IMG/VR virus record: IMGVR_UViG_3300033233_000001
Location: 124,001-188,000 of that record
Strand: one strand, 5' to 3'
Length of the DNA: 64,000 bases
DNA from: a virus
The notes under the pieces are model-generated. The model was not told the DNA's origin. It saw nothing but the letters and a program-made list of their open reading frames with translations, and did no database searches. Made by a program: the position numbers and the translations under genes. This document shows, in pieces, positions 48,640 through 56,195 of the stretch. Within the stretch, counting starts at the first letter, position 1. Every line of letters begins with the position of its first letter.

Positions 48640-48828
48640 TCCAGATCGAAGGGCCGAACGTGTCCGAGCGCTTCATGGCCAACGCATCGAACTGGATTTC
48701 CTCATGAGCACCAGCGCTCACGAGGTCCACGTACCTTCGCGAGTGCGGCCGAGACCACCTCGCGTTCGGGCCAATCGGGTGGCCCATATCGCCGAGCTTG
48801 CGCTCGGAGAAGTTCTTGTCGGACGTCA
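48640..48828 (-). ncRNA. Tracr-like RNA C
   Basis: Same modules in the same order as RNA B: CCGAGC-GCAA-GCTCGG, GGGCCA-CCCGAT-TGGCCC, CGCGAG...CTCGCG, GGTACGTGGACC, GAAATCCAGTTCGATGCG, then anti-repeat CCCTTCGATCTGGAGCTGCG. Stem changes relative to RNA B are compensatory while loops are fixed, which argues for selection on RNA structure. Confidence 0.65.
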
Positions 48829-49053
48829 TCGGCCGTCCCAGCCCTCGCGACGAGCGCGCTCCAACAGGTCGACGCGCTCGGGTCCGACCGCTGCGTGCTG
48901 CCACATCTGGACGTGGGCCTCCTCGACGTCGACGAGACGCACGATCTCGGCGTCCTCGCCGGCAAGCTGGACGAAGCCGGCCTCCGGGCGCCAAATCCAG
49001 ATCGGCCCGCAGAGTACGTTGCCGGACTTTAGCTTGATGGTGGCGTCACGCAT
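48826..49053 (-). CDS. Small hypothetical protein (75 aa)
   Basis: ATG MRDATIKLKSGNVLCG. Beta-rich start (CGPIWIWRPEAGFVQL) and acidic/basic helix. Its end abuts RNA C; it may lie on the same transcript. Unknown. Confidence 0.5.
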   Translation of the reverse strand: MRDATIKLKSGNVLCGPIWIWRPEAGFVQLAGEDAEIVRLVDVEEAHVQMWQHAAVGPERVDLLERARREGWDGR

Positions 49054-49060
49054 TGGGCAT

Positions 49061-49131
49061 TCGGGGGCCAGGACTCGAACCTGGACGGGCGACTTCAAGG
49101 GACGCTGGCCTGCCGATTAGCCGAACCCCGA
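49061..49131 (-). tRNA. tRNA-Gln (TTG), C33 variant
   Basis: Acceptor TCGGGGT with CCCCGA; D arm like the Gln(CTG) gene; anticodon stem GCGTC/GTCGC (one mismatch), loop CCTTGAA gives TTG but with C rather than U at 33. Confidence 0.7.
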
Positions 49132-49138
49132 GCAGCAT

Positions 49139-49519
49139 TCAGGCGCTGGCTCGTTGGCGTTCGGTCTTCGCCTTCCGTCTCTCGGCCGAGCGCGCCTTGC
49201 GTTCCACAGCAAGCCGTATGCGCTCTATGCAAACCGAACACGAGTCGGACGAGAAGTCCAAGTGGACGCCGTACTCGCAGCCGTCGCTACACGCCCAGTC
49301 GTCTTCGACGTAGGGGCGCGCCTGCTCGTGCCGCATGCTCAGCATGGCAGCGGCAGGATCGAAGCCTGCCCTACGCGCTAGCGCCGCAAGCCCTTCAAGC
49401 GAGACCGCGAGGTCGCCGAGATCGTCGACGGTCACCGAGCACGTCACGCCCCGACGACGACCACTGCCATCTACGGCGTGGTTCACGTGCGGAGGCCGAT
49501 CTTCGTCCTTGGCCGTCAT
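49139..49519 (-). CDS. Zinc-site protein, paralogue of 49516-49848 (126 aa)
   Basis: ATG MTAKDEDRPPH. Central EGLAALARRAGFDPAAA and Cys motif ACSDGCEYGVHLDF..SCSVCIERIRLAVERKA. The sister gene has SALAKRAGFKPSDV and ACKVCRRARRLFDAELAEKA. Tandem duplication; function unknown. Confidence 0.6.
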   Translation of the reverse strand: MTAKDEDRPPHVNHAVDGSGRRRGVTCSVTVDDLGDLAVSLEGLAALARRAGFDPAAAMLSMRHEQARPYVEDDWACSDGCEYGVHLDFSSDSCSVCIERIRLAVERKARSAERRKAKTERQRASA

Positions 49520-49848
49520 GCGGCGCTCTCCCGCGTCCGCTCGGCACGCTCGGCCTTCTCCGCCAACTCCGCATCGAAAAGCCGGCGTGCGCGTCGGCAC
49601 ACCTTGCACGCGTCCGGCGAGCAGCAGAGTTCGATCTTGTAGCCGTCCTCGCACCACTCGGTGATGTAGTTATGCTCGATCCACACGTCGCTCGGCTTGA
49701 AGCCAGCACGTTTCGCGAGCGCGGAGAGATCTGCGAGCGACCAGCCGTTCGCGCCGTCGCTGATGATGACGCAGCACTTGCCGGCGATCCAGCCGGTCCG
49801 CTTCGGCATGTCATGGACGACAACTACGGTCTTTTCAGTCTTGGCCAT
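49516..49848 (-). CDS. Zinc-site protein, paralogue of 49139-49519 (110 aa)
   Basis: ATG MAKTEKTVVVVHDMPK. LSALAKRAGFKPSDVWIEHN and ELCCSPDACKVCRR. ATGA-coupled to its sister. The tRNA-Glu gene begins 12 nt upstream. Confidence 0.6.
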   Translation of the reverse strand: MAKTEKTVVVVHDMPKRTGWIAGKCCVIISDGANGWSLADLSALAKRAGFKPSDVWIEHNYITEWCEDGYKIELCCSPDACKVCRRARRLFDAELAEKAERAERTRESAA

Positions 49849-49860
49849 TATACCCCGTAC

Positions 49861-49931
49861 GGGAGTCGAACCCGTCTCGTCTGCGTGAAAAACAGATGGC
49901 CTCCCAGAAGCCGAACGGGGCAAAAGTTCCT
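49861..49931 (-). tRNA. tRNA-Glu (TTC)
   Basis: Acceptor GCCCCGT/ACGGGGT (one G-U), anticodon stem TCTGT/GCAGA, loop TTTTCAC, T arm GACGG-GTTCGAC type. Normal class I. Confidence 0.9.
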
Positions 49932-50274
49932 GACAAGGGGTGCCGGCGGAAATGGGCTTGCGCCCAGTTTGTTTGGTAAACGGTAACCGCGTAGCGTCGG
50001 CCAGGAACCGGGAAAGAATACACAGGCCGAGGTCTTGCGACGAACCTCATCGAGCACGGCCTGTGGGGGAGTGATTGAAGTCGAGCAAGGGGAGTGACCT
50101 CGGGATCGGTGCGTGCCGGGTTAAATGCCCGGTGCGATTGAGGTGATAACCCGTGATCGTCGGCTCGACTGTTGGTTTTGGTGAGACCCTTTCTAGCTGA
50201 TTGAAACTCCGAGCAAGGTGGTGTCCGACGGGTTTCAACCAAAGATAACCATCGGACTTCGGCTCGAAGCAGAA
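49932..50274. ncRNA. 343-nt structured non-coding stretch beside the Ro60 gene
   Basis: No ORF. Strong helices: CACAGGCC/GGCCTGTG (50021-50028, 50058-50065) with inner GAGGT/ACCTC and a 9-nt one-sided bulge; GTCGAGC/GCTCGAC (50080-50086, 50164-50170) enclosing CCGGG-TTAAATG-CCCGG; TTGAAAC/GTTTCAA; GTCCGA/TCGGAC. Two copies of TGATTGAA..CGAGCAAGG (about 50072 and 50199). May be a Y-RNA-like partner of Ro60 or an ornate phage RNA; strand unknown. Confidence 0.5.
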
Positions 50275-51999
50275 CTAGTCGCGGATGAAGTCGGCGATGA
50301 CGGCCGGCGCCGCTGCGTCGAAGCCTACCACGTCGATCATGCCGGCGTCGGTCGGATCTGCGATCGTGAACTCCGACGCGTCGGTCGCGACCACGATGAG
50401 CTTGGACGCGATGCCCATGTTCTCGCGGTACTGCTTGAGCGCCACGTGCGGATGCACGGCGCCGGCCCACGTCTCGTTGTCCGTCGCGACGTAGAACGCC
50501 TCGACCTTCTGCTTCTGCGCGAGCGCGTGGAGCATCGGCAGCGCGCAGTCGGTGCCGCCCATGGGAACGGCCTCCATGGCCTTGATGACGTCGGGCAGCG
50601 TCGTCTTCGCCGTGATGTTGACCGGGAGCAGACGCGAGGGCTGGCCGCCCCAGCGTCCGCCGTAGCCAGCCGCGTGACCGGCCGAGCCGCTCGCGAAGCC
50701 CACGATGTCGTAGTCCGACTCGCGCCGCGCCGTGACCATCGCCATGCAGCCGACGGCCTCGCGTGCCGTGAGCGTCGTGCCCGCGATGAAGCTCGACGCC
50801 ATCGAACCTGACACGTCGAGCGCGAGCATGATGGACTTGCCGGTGGGCTCGACAGTCTCGAACGCCAGGTAGAACGCGTCGTCGAGGGCGTCGATGATGG
50901 ACTGCACCGGCGACCACGTCAGCTTGCCCTTCTCGCCGTGGCCGGCTGCGTACGTCTTGAGCGCGAGGAGCACTGCGATCGGATGCAGCCGCGACTTCTT
51001 GATGGCGTCGGCGTTCTTCAGCTGCTTCACGACGAGCTTCGATGCGTCCGAGCCAGGAACGAGCAGGCCGTTCGCCGTCATGCGCCCGAGGTTGCGCACG
51101 CAAGCGTGCATCGGCATGCGCTGGAGCAGCGCATCCCATACAACCGCGTGCTTCTGGTGCTCTGACGGCACCATCTCGTGAGTGAGCCCGTACTCACGGA
51201 TGATCGTGGCCGCCTCGTTCGCGTCCTTCGCAGCGCGCACCTTCTCGACGCCCTCGATCAGCGCCGGCAGGGCTCCGGCGGCGACCGCCTCGTACGAGAC
51301 GCCCGCCTCCTGCTGCTTGCGCTTGACGGAGCGCTCCCCGAGGCCGTCGCGTCCCGCGATGGTCCAGCGCAGGATGGACGAGACGATCGGATCCGTCGTC
51401 TTCGGGTGCGCCTGCCGAAGCAGGTCGCGGTGCGAGCGTCCGCCGCGCTGCTGGTACTTCAGCAGCTGGTAGGCGAGGTCTCGCCCCTCCTTGCTCGTGT
51501 ACCACGCGCCGACCGCGCGGCGCAGGCCCGAGCCCCAGCCGCGAAGCTGCTCGACCTGAGCGACGAACTCGAAGAGGTGCGTGCCGGTCCGGCACACGCG
51601 TGGCAGCGCGGCAAGCGCGAGGCGCCGCACAACCGCGTCCTCGTGGGCAGCGGCGACGGCGAGCGCGAAGATCGCCGCATCGTTCTTCGGCGCGCGACCC
51701 GACTCGCTGAGCGCAGCGATGTGCTCGACAGCGGCCGCAGCGTCGTCCTTGAGGCAGCGGCCGAGCGCGGTCGCGTTCTCCTTGACGAGCTTCTTCTCGC
51801 CGACGTGGAACGTCCCGCCCTCGGCGCCGAGGATCAGAAAACGGTCCAGCCGCTTCCAGTCGTCCACTTCAAACGTGAAGCCACCGGCCGCGTTCTTGAC
51901 CTGACGCACGTCGGCCTTCGCCGACTGCGGCGCGTCCTCGCGCGCAGCGGACACGGACTTCTTCTTCGACGCACCGAGGTGCGCGGCGTAGTTGGACAT
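50275..51999 (-). CDS. rsr: TROVE/Ro60-type RNA-binding protein (574 aa)
   Basis: N-terminal TROVE HEAT-repeat ring (residues ~1-370: KRLDRFLILGAEGGTFHVGE, LPRVCRTGTHLFEF, QQRGGRSHRDLLRQAHPKT, RDGLGERSVKRKQQEA) and C-terminal VWA domain with MIDAS DVSGSM, Thr-containing GGTDCALP and ATDNETWAG. Full length for the family (~540 aa). Ro60 proteins bind Y RNAs and misfolded RNAs, and in Deinococcus help rRNA maturation and RNA decay with exonucleases. ATG at 51999 chosen. tRNAs flank it. Confidence 0.95.
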   Translation of the reverse strand: MSNYAAHLGASKKKSVSAAREDAPQSAKADVRQVKNAAGGFTFEVDDWKRLDRFLILGAEGGTFHVGEKKLVKENATALGRCLKDDAAAAVEHIAALSESGRAPKNDAAIFALAVAAAHEDAVVRRLALAALPRVCRTGTHLFEFVAQVEQLRGWGSGLRRAVGAWYTSKEGRDLAYQLLKYQQRGGRSHRDLLRQAHPKTTDPIVSSILRWTIAGRDGLGERSVKRKQQEAGVSYEAVAAGALPALIEGVEKVRAAKDANEAATIIREYGLTHEMVPSEHQKHAVVWDALLQRMPMHACVRNLGRMTANGLLVPGSDASKLVVKQLKNADAIKKSRLHPIAVLLALKTYAAGHGEKGKLTWSPVQSIIDALDDAFYLAFETVEPTGKSIMLALDVSGSMASSFIAGTTLTAREAVGCMAMVTARRESDYDIVGFASGSAGHAAGYGGRWGGQPSRLLPVNITAKTTLPDVIKAMEAVPMGGTDCALPMLHALAQKQKVEAFYVATDNETWAGAVHPHVALKQYRENMGIASKLIVVATDASEFTIADPTDAGMIDVVGFDAAAPAVIADFIRD

Positions 52000-52039
52000 G
52001 ACGAATCTCCCAGAGACAAGAGCCCAGAGAATCAGAGCG

Positions 52040-52111
52040 TCCCATGGGGGACTCGAACCCCCGTTGCCGACGTGAGAGGCCGGCGTCCTTTGGCCATCTA
52101 GACGAATGGGA
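52040..52111 (-). tRNA. tRNA-Glu (CTC)
   Basis: Acceptor TCCCAT/ATGGGA, anticodon stem CCGGC/GTCGG, loop CTCTCAC, T arm GGGGG-TTCGAGT-CCCCC. Complete class I. Confidence 0.95.
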
Positions 52112-52141
52112 CAGGGAACTGTACAGGAACCGAAGACGAGA

Positions 52142-52393
52142 TCAGGCCGCGACTTCTTCACCCGCGCGCGCCGGGGGCTTCGCTTCGACCTTCGGCGCGC
52201 ACTCCTTGCACACGAGCTTTTCCTTGGCGACCTCGTGTCCGAACCGCGTGTTCATCGGCCGGTCGAGGTGGTCGCGCTCGTACATGGCCACGCGGTACGA
52301 CGAGACGACGCGGACTGGGCGCGGGTCGAGCACGGTGCCGTTACGCATCGAGCCGTCGAACGCGATCCGGCAGACCTCACAGCGATAGCTCAT
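52142..52393 (-). CDS. Zinc-binding small protein (83 aa)
   Basis: Start MSYRCEVCRIAFDG with AAGGTG ahead. CEVC and CKEC suggest a zinc ribbon; Pro/Ala tail. Between two tRNAs. Confidence 0.6.
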   Translation of the reverse strand: MSYRCEVCRIAFDGSMRNGTVLDPRPVRVVSSYRVAMYERDHLDRPMNTRFGHEVAKEKLVCKECAPKVEAKPPARAGEEVAA

Positions 52394-52410
52394 CGGAATC
52401 ACCTTTTTCT

Positions 52411-52492
52411 GGAGAGCGGAGGACTCGAACCCCACAGCCGAAGCTGCTAACCGGTCTTCAAAGCCGGGCCGCGCCTTGCGACTTCGCCCTCC
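52411..52492 (-). tRNA. tRNA-Ser (TGA)
   Basis: Class II. Acceptor GGAGGGC/GCTCTCC, loop TTTGAAG, variable arm GCAGCTTCGGCTG. A TACGACAC-type motif lies just upstream (about 52495), possibly its promoter. Confidence 0.9.
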
Positions 52493-52591
52493 GGATACGA
52501 CACACTGACATGCTGCGAAACGCTGTGCAAGCACAAACACTGCCCCCCCCCCGCAATAGACCAAGCCGCTCCGTCGCTCGCGCCGACTCGG

Positions 52592-52708
52592 CTAAAGGAG
52601 GCCCCAGATACGACCACCGATCTCCCAGCCGATCCGCAAGACGCATCCGCAGACCAACATGCCGAGCGTCCAGAGCAGGAAGCCGGCCGGCGTTTTCATG
52701 TCTGGCAT
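52592..52708 (-). CDS. Small membrane protein (38 aa)
   Basis: ATG at 52708 with AAGGA 8 nt ahead: MPDMKTPAGF then a membrane segment LLWTLGMLVCGCVLRIGW. Short, but start, ribosome site and composition agree. Confidence 0.5.
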   Translation of the reverse strand: MPDMKTPAGFLLWTLGMLVCGCVLRIGWEIGGRIWGLL

Positions 52709-52759
52709 CGCAGGTATCCTTTCGTGGCGTGACTAGGGGCTGACCAGGGACAGGAGACA

Positions 52760-52840
52760 GGAAGGAGGAAGAGTCGAACTTCTGCGCCGAAACGCCGCGG
52801 GTTTTCGAGGCCCGTCCCACGCCGTGTGGGTTCACCTTCC
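52760..52840 (-). tRNA. tRNA-Ser (CGA)
   Basis: Class II. Acceptor GGAAGG/CCTTCC, loop CTCGAAA, T arm GAAG-TTCGACT-CTTC, variable arm present. One anticodon-stem mismatch. Confidence 0.8.
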
Positions 52841-52845
52841 AGAAC

Positions 52846-52932
52846 GGAGAGAGGTGGTATCGAGCCACTGCGCCGAAGCGCCACGCGGTATTCCAAACCG
52901 GCCCGAGACCTTCTCGGTTCACCCTGCTCTCC
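52846..52932 (-). tRNA. tRNA-Ser (GGA)
   Basis: Class II. Acceptor GGAGAG/CTCTCC, anticodon stem CGGT/ACCG, loop TTGGAAT, variable arm GCGCTTCGGCGC. T loop atypical. Confidence 0.85.
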
Positions 52933-52959
52933 AAAATGTGATCGAACGTGTTCGTTCGG

Positions 52960-54165
52960 TCACGACTTGGCTCCTGCTTCCGCCACGACACTTGCTCGAC
53001 GCTGAGGCCGTCGAGTAGAGGCAGCCGTGTCCACAGGCGTAGCCTTGCGGCTGTTCCCCGAAAGCCTCGGGTACGCTTCCAAATTCAACGCGGCGTTGCG
53101 GTCTCGGTCCAGGACCAGACCGCATGCCTCGCACTCGTACGTCCTCGTGCCCAGCGACAACTCGGCCTTCACGACTCCGCAGCCGCTGCACGTCTTACTC
53201 GACGGGAACCACCGGTCAGCCACGATCACCTCGCAGCCGTAGACAGGTCCCTTCTGTATCAGCAGCGTCCTGAACATCCCCATCCCGACATCCGAGAGCG
53301 CACGCGCCAGCGAATGGTTTCTGAGCATCCCTGCCACGTTCATGCCCTCGATGACCGCCGCTTGGGTTTCACGCGCGATCTTCGTGGTCGTCTTGTGCAG
53401 GAAATCCTTCCGGATGTTCGCGACGTCTCGGTGAATCTTCGCCAGTTCCTCACGAGCCTTACGCCTGTTCGCGCTTCCCTCCTGTCTACGATGGAGCTTC
53501 CTGTTCGCACGCCGCAGCTTCTTCAACGCCTTCCGAAGCGGCTTCGGCGCGTCTAGGGGCTCTCCTCGTGACGGCACGACCGCAGTCTTGAGGCCCAGGT
53601 CGATGCCGAGGATCTCGTGCTCCGGGACGTTCGGCACCCGGAAGTCGCCCTCGACCTGAACCGACAGATACCAACGGTCGGCGATGCGCTTCACGCGACC
53701 GCCGAGGATCTTGCCGTGCAGCCTGAGCGGCTCGCGCGTCTTCACGCTGCCGATGACCGGGAGGTGAACGTGCTTGCCATCGGCAAGGAAATGGAATTTG
53801 TCGTTCGCGACGTAGAAGGCGTCACGGGTCTTGCCCTTCTTCTTGAAGTTCGGTGGTCCGACGCGTGGGCCCTGGCGCTTTCCCGTGATGCTCTTGATGT
53901 AGTTCGAGAACGCCGTGTCCAGGTCGGAGAACGCGCCGGCATTCGCGTCTCGCGGCGACTCGAAGATCCAGGGGAACGCTTCGCCCTTGATGGCGTTGAA
54001 CTGCTTCTTGAGCTTGGTCCCGCTGGGCTTCTGGCCGGCCCTGTACTGGCGGTTCCACTCGTGAAGTGCCCAGTTGTACGTGAAGCGCGCGACACCGCAT
54101 GCACGCAGCATCGCCTGGCGCTGCCGTACTGTCGGGTCGAGAGCTATGACGTGTCCGTGGATCAT
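52960..54165 (-). CDS. tnpB: TnpB nuclease (IS200/IS605-type), complete
   Basis: 401 aa. TnpB is an RNA-guided DNA nuclease guided by an RNA from the element's right end. N-terminal HGHVIALDPTVRQRQAM and ACGVARFTYNWAL; RuvC-I LGIDLGLKTAVV (Asp), RuvC-II AAVIEGMNV (Glu), zinc ribbon CSGCGVVK..CEACG, RuvC-III DRDRNAALNLEAY (Asp). All catalytic residues present. Start moved to MIHGHVIA, the family's usual start. No TnpA nearby; right end lies toward 52940, next to tRNA-Ser(GGA). Confidence 0.93.
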   Translation of the reverse strand: MIHGHVIALDPTVRQRQAMLRACGVARFTYNWALHEWNRQYRAGQKPSGTKLKKQFNAIKGEAFPWIFESPRDANAGAFSDLDTAFSNYIKSITGKRQGPRVGPPNFKKKGKTRDAFYVANDKFHFLADGKHVHLPVIGSVKTREPLRLHGKILGGRVKRIADRWYLSVQVEGDFRVPNVPEHEILGIDLGLKTAVVPSRGEPLDAPKPLRKALKKLRRANRKLHRRQEGSANRRKAREELAKIHRDVANIRKDFLHKTTTKIARETQAAVIEGMNVAGMLRNHSLARALSDVGMGMFRTLLIQKGPVYGCEVIVADRWFPSSKTCSGCGVVKAELSLGTRTYECEACGLVLDRDRNAALNLEAYPRLSGNSRKATPVDTAASTRRPQRRASVVAEAGAKS

Positions 54166-54226
54166 GTGATCGTGCGTCTGTAGTTTGTCCGTAAATGTCC
54201 GCGAAGACAAGAGCTAGCTATGGCTC

Positions 54227-54406
54227 CTACCAGAACCAGCCAGCGTCGCGCTTCGGCGGCACGATGCGCTCGTACCGTGCGATGCGGATGAGATGCGCGA
54301 CACGCGCCCGGTAGCGCTGGTTCAACCAGCGACGATACCATGAGGGCGAGCCGTCCGGGAACCGTCCGTTCTTGCCGACGCTATTGTGATGGAACGTCCG
54401 AGCCAT
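54227..54406 (-). CDS. Small basic protein (59 aa)
   Basis: Start MARTFHHNSVGKNG; Arg/Tyr-rich (WYRRWLNQRYRARVAHLIRI). Ends at 54227 near the TnpB start. Possible nucleic-acid binder. Confidence 0.45.
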   Translation of the reverse strand: MARTFHHNSVGKNGRFPDGSPSWYRRWLNQRYRARVAHLIRIARYERIVPPKRDAGWFW

Positions 54407-54474
54407 GGTCCTCCAGGCTCGGGGCGATAGGCCCCGGGCACTAGAAGACCGCGCCTTTTCGATCACAGCGCACG

Positions 54475-54774
54475 TCAGCGTCGCCGATCGTCTCGGCGCT
54501 CGTAGCCGCCGCCGCCGCCAGGCCGCGGCTTGTCCTGCGCCTCGTTCACGTTGATCGTGCGCCCGTCCAGCGTCGAGTTGTTCATGCCCTTGATGGCGGC
54601 CTCCATCTCAGCCGGCGTGTTGTACGACACGAAGCCGAAGCCGCGCGAACGGCCGGTCTCTCGGTCGGTGATGACCTTGGCCTCGGTGACCTTGCCGAAG
54701 GGCGCGAACGCCTCCATCAGCCCCTCGTCATCGATCGACCACGGCAGGTTACCTACGAACAGCTTCTTCGCCAT
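54475..54774 (-). CDS. RRM (RNA recognition motif) protein (99 aa)
   Basis: KLFVGNLPW (RNP2) and RGFGFVSYN (RNP1) in a full RRM (residues 3-80), then a Gly/Arg-rich tail (GGGGYERRDDRR), as in cyanobacterial/plant glycine-rich RNA-binding proteins. Binds single-stranded RNA; likely an RNA chaperone. Unusual in a phage-like element. Confidence 0.93.
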   Translation of the reverse strand: MAKKLFVGNLPWSIDDEGLMEAFAPFGKVTEAKVITDRETGRSRGFGFVSYNTPAEMEAAIKGMNNSTLDGRTINVNEAQDKPRPGGGGGYERRDDRRR

Positions 54775-54805
54775 CGCTCTCTCCTCAGCTAGAACAGATC
54801 ACTCA

Positions 54806-55132
54806 TCACTCATCGGTCTCCGGCACAGGCTCGATCAGCCCAGCCTTCTCCGCTTCTTCTCTTAGCACGCCCATCGCGCAATGACACGGACCCGGATACC
54901 AACCGCCGGCACTGTACCCGGTGTCGTTGCACAAGGGACACTCGGTTGTCGAACGGTTCGGTGGCTCGTACGAGTCTGCCACGTTCTCCGCGGCGGCGTC
55001 GATCGCGTCGGCAGTCACGCGACCGGCCTCGCTCATCTTGTCGGTTGCGATGCGCACGGCGTTCGCAAGCGCTTCGAGTGCGCGCACTACGGCACGTCGA
55101 CCGCCAAGTAGCTTTCGTGCGCGCATCAGCAT
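54806..55132 (-). CDS. Zinc-binding hypothetical protein (108 aa)
   Basis: Helical N-terminus, then CPLCNDTGYSAGGWYPGPCHC, like one DnaJ-type CxxCxGxG half-site. Unknown. Confidence 0.6.
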   Translation of the reverse strand: MLMRARKLLGGRRAVVRALEALANAVRIATDKMSEAGRVTADAIDAAAENVADSYEPPNRSTTECPLCNDTGYSAGGWYPGPCHCAMGVLREEAEKAGLIEPVPETDE

Positions 55133-55144
55133 CGTCGTGCCCTG

Positions 55145-55537
55145 CTAGTAGTATCGGTTGTACGAGCACTCGGAACGGTGCCCTCGCGGCCGCATGCAGA
55201 AATCCGCACCGAGACGAGAACGCAAAAGCGGCTTGCCGCACGGCGGCTCTTCGTGACGGCTCGACCCGTCAAACCGCGACAGGCTCGGCTCGCCGATCAG
55301 TTGCGTCGGCACCGCAAGACCAAGCCGCTTCGCGGTTGCCTCACCGCGCTTTGGGCTGACCCGCCAGAGCACGAGGAGCGCTCGCGTCCGGGCGTCAGCC
55401 GCCTCATACCAAGCAGAGTGCAAGCAAAGCGGAGTGCCGCGCCTACGAGGAGGCTCAGGCGGAACGAGCGCGTGCAGCCGTGCGACCTCGGCCTGGAGAT
55501 CGACGACACGTAGTGCGCCGCGGAGCTTGCGCTTCAT
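55145..55537 (-). CDS. Hypothetical protein (130 aa)
   Basis: Helical start (VVDLQAEVARLHALV) and Cys/His C-terminus (FCMRPRGHRSECSYN), possibly a metal site. Unknown. Confidence 0.55.
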   Translation of the reverse strand: MKRKLRGALRVVDLQAEVARLHALVPPEPPRRRGTPLCLHSAWYEAADARTRALLVLWRVSPKRGEATAKRLGLAVPTQLIGEPSLSRFDGSSRHEEPPCGKPLLRSRLGADFCMRPRGHRSECSYNRYY

Positions 55538-55806
55538 GTCTCGCGCCAGCCTTCGAGGTCGTCGATCCAGATCGGCGTCCCAGGCCCAACCCAGCCGCCG
55601 CCGATATTGAAATCGAAATACTCGTTCGCCTCCTCGTAGGTCATCCCATCACGCGTCATCAGGATGTCGAGGATCTTCTTCGTCGAGTACGCAGCCAGCG
55701 TCGGCTGACCACACCGTCGCGCGAAGCCGATGAACGCGTCGTCGAGGCCGTCAGCCGTCAGGGCATCTGGGTTCTCGTCGGCGAGTAGCTCGCGCCAAAA
55801 GATCAT
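55534..55806 (-). CDS. Conserved phage-type protein (90 aa)
   Basis: GLDDAFIGFARRCGQPTL, KILDILMTRDGMTYEEANEY and FDFNIGGGWVGPGTP match a small family frequent in phages. Function unknown. Coupled both sides. Confidence 0.65.
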   Translation of the reverse strand: MIFWRELLADENPDALTADGLDDAFIGFARRCGQPTLAAYSTKKILDILMTRDGMTYEEANEYFDFNIGGGWVGPGTPIWIDDLEGWRET

Positions 55807-56195
55807 CGTGAGGCCTCACGTTTGTGGAAGAACCACCTTCCGAGCAGGCGTGTTTGGTGCTCCGCCTGAGCACGCGCCGCCTCAGTAAAGATCGGCGCGT
55901 CCTCTACCTGCTTCGCCAAGTGCAACATTTCCGGCTGACGGTCGAGGAACGGCATCCACTCGACCGCGATGCCGCACTGCCAACAGAACCGATCGAGCCC
56001 CCGCAGTAGCTCGTCGCGCGACATGCTCGACCAAAGACCGTGGTCCAAGCGCAAGCGCGGGAGCGGCTCCGGAAGCGACCGCGCTTGCAGCCATGCACCG
56101 CAGGAGCCGCAGCAGATTGCCAGGCCGGTCGGATCGCCACCGACCCTAGGCCCGTCGAGCATCGGCCAGCACCAGGTTCCCGGCGAGTCACTCAT
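55803..56195 (-). CDS. Zinc-site hypothetical protein (130 aa)
   Basis: CCGSCGAW and RFCWQCGIAVEW suggest zinc sites; helical C-terminus. Unknown. Confidence 0.6.
   Translation of the reverse strand: MSDSPGTWCWPMLDGPRVGGDPTGLAICCGSCGAWLQARSLPEPLPRLRLDHGLWSSMSRDELLRGLDRFCWQCGIAVEWMPFLDRQPEMLHLAKQVEDAPIFTEAARAQAEHQTRLLGRWFFHKREASR

Noticed and set aside
48455-48994. Minus-strand ORF across locus C (starting MTSDKNFSERK)
   Set aside because: Its start overlaps the upstream stop as ATGA, so it is tempting, but it is mostly RNA C plus repeats and the matching frame in RNA B is interrupted. Kept as an alternative to test.
49835-51139. 434-aa minus ORF antiparallel in frame to Ro60
   Set aside because: Same strand but wrong frame; runs through tRNA-Glu and the non-coding stretch; Ro60 frame is clear.
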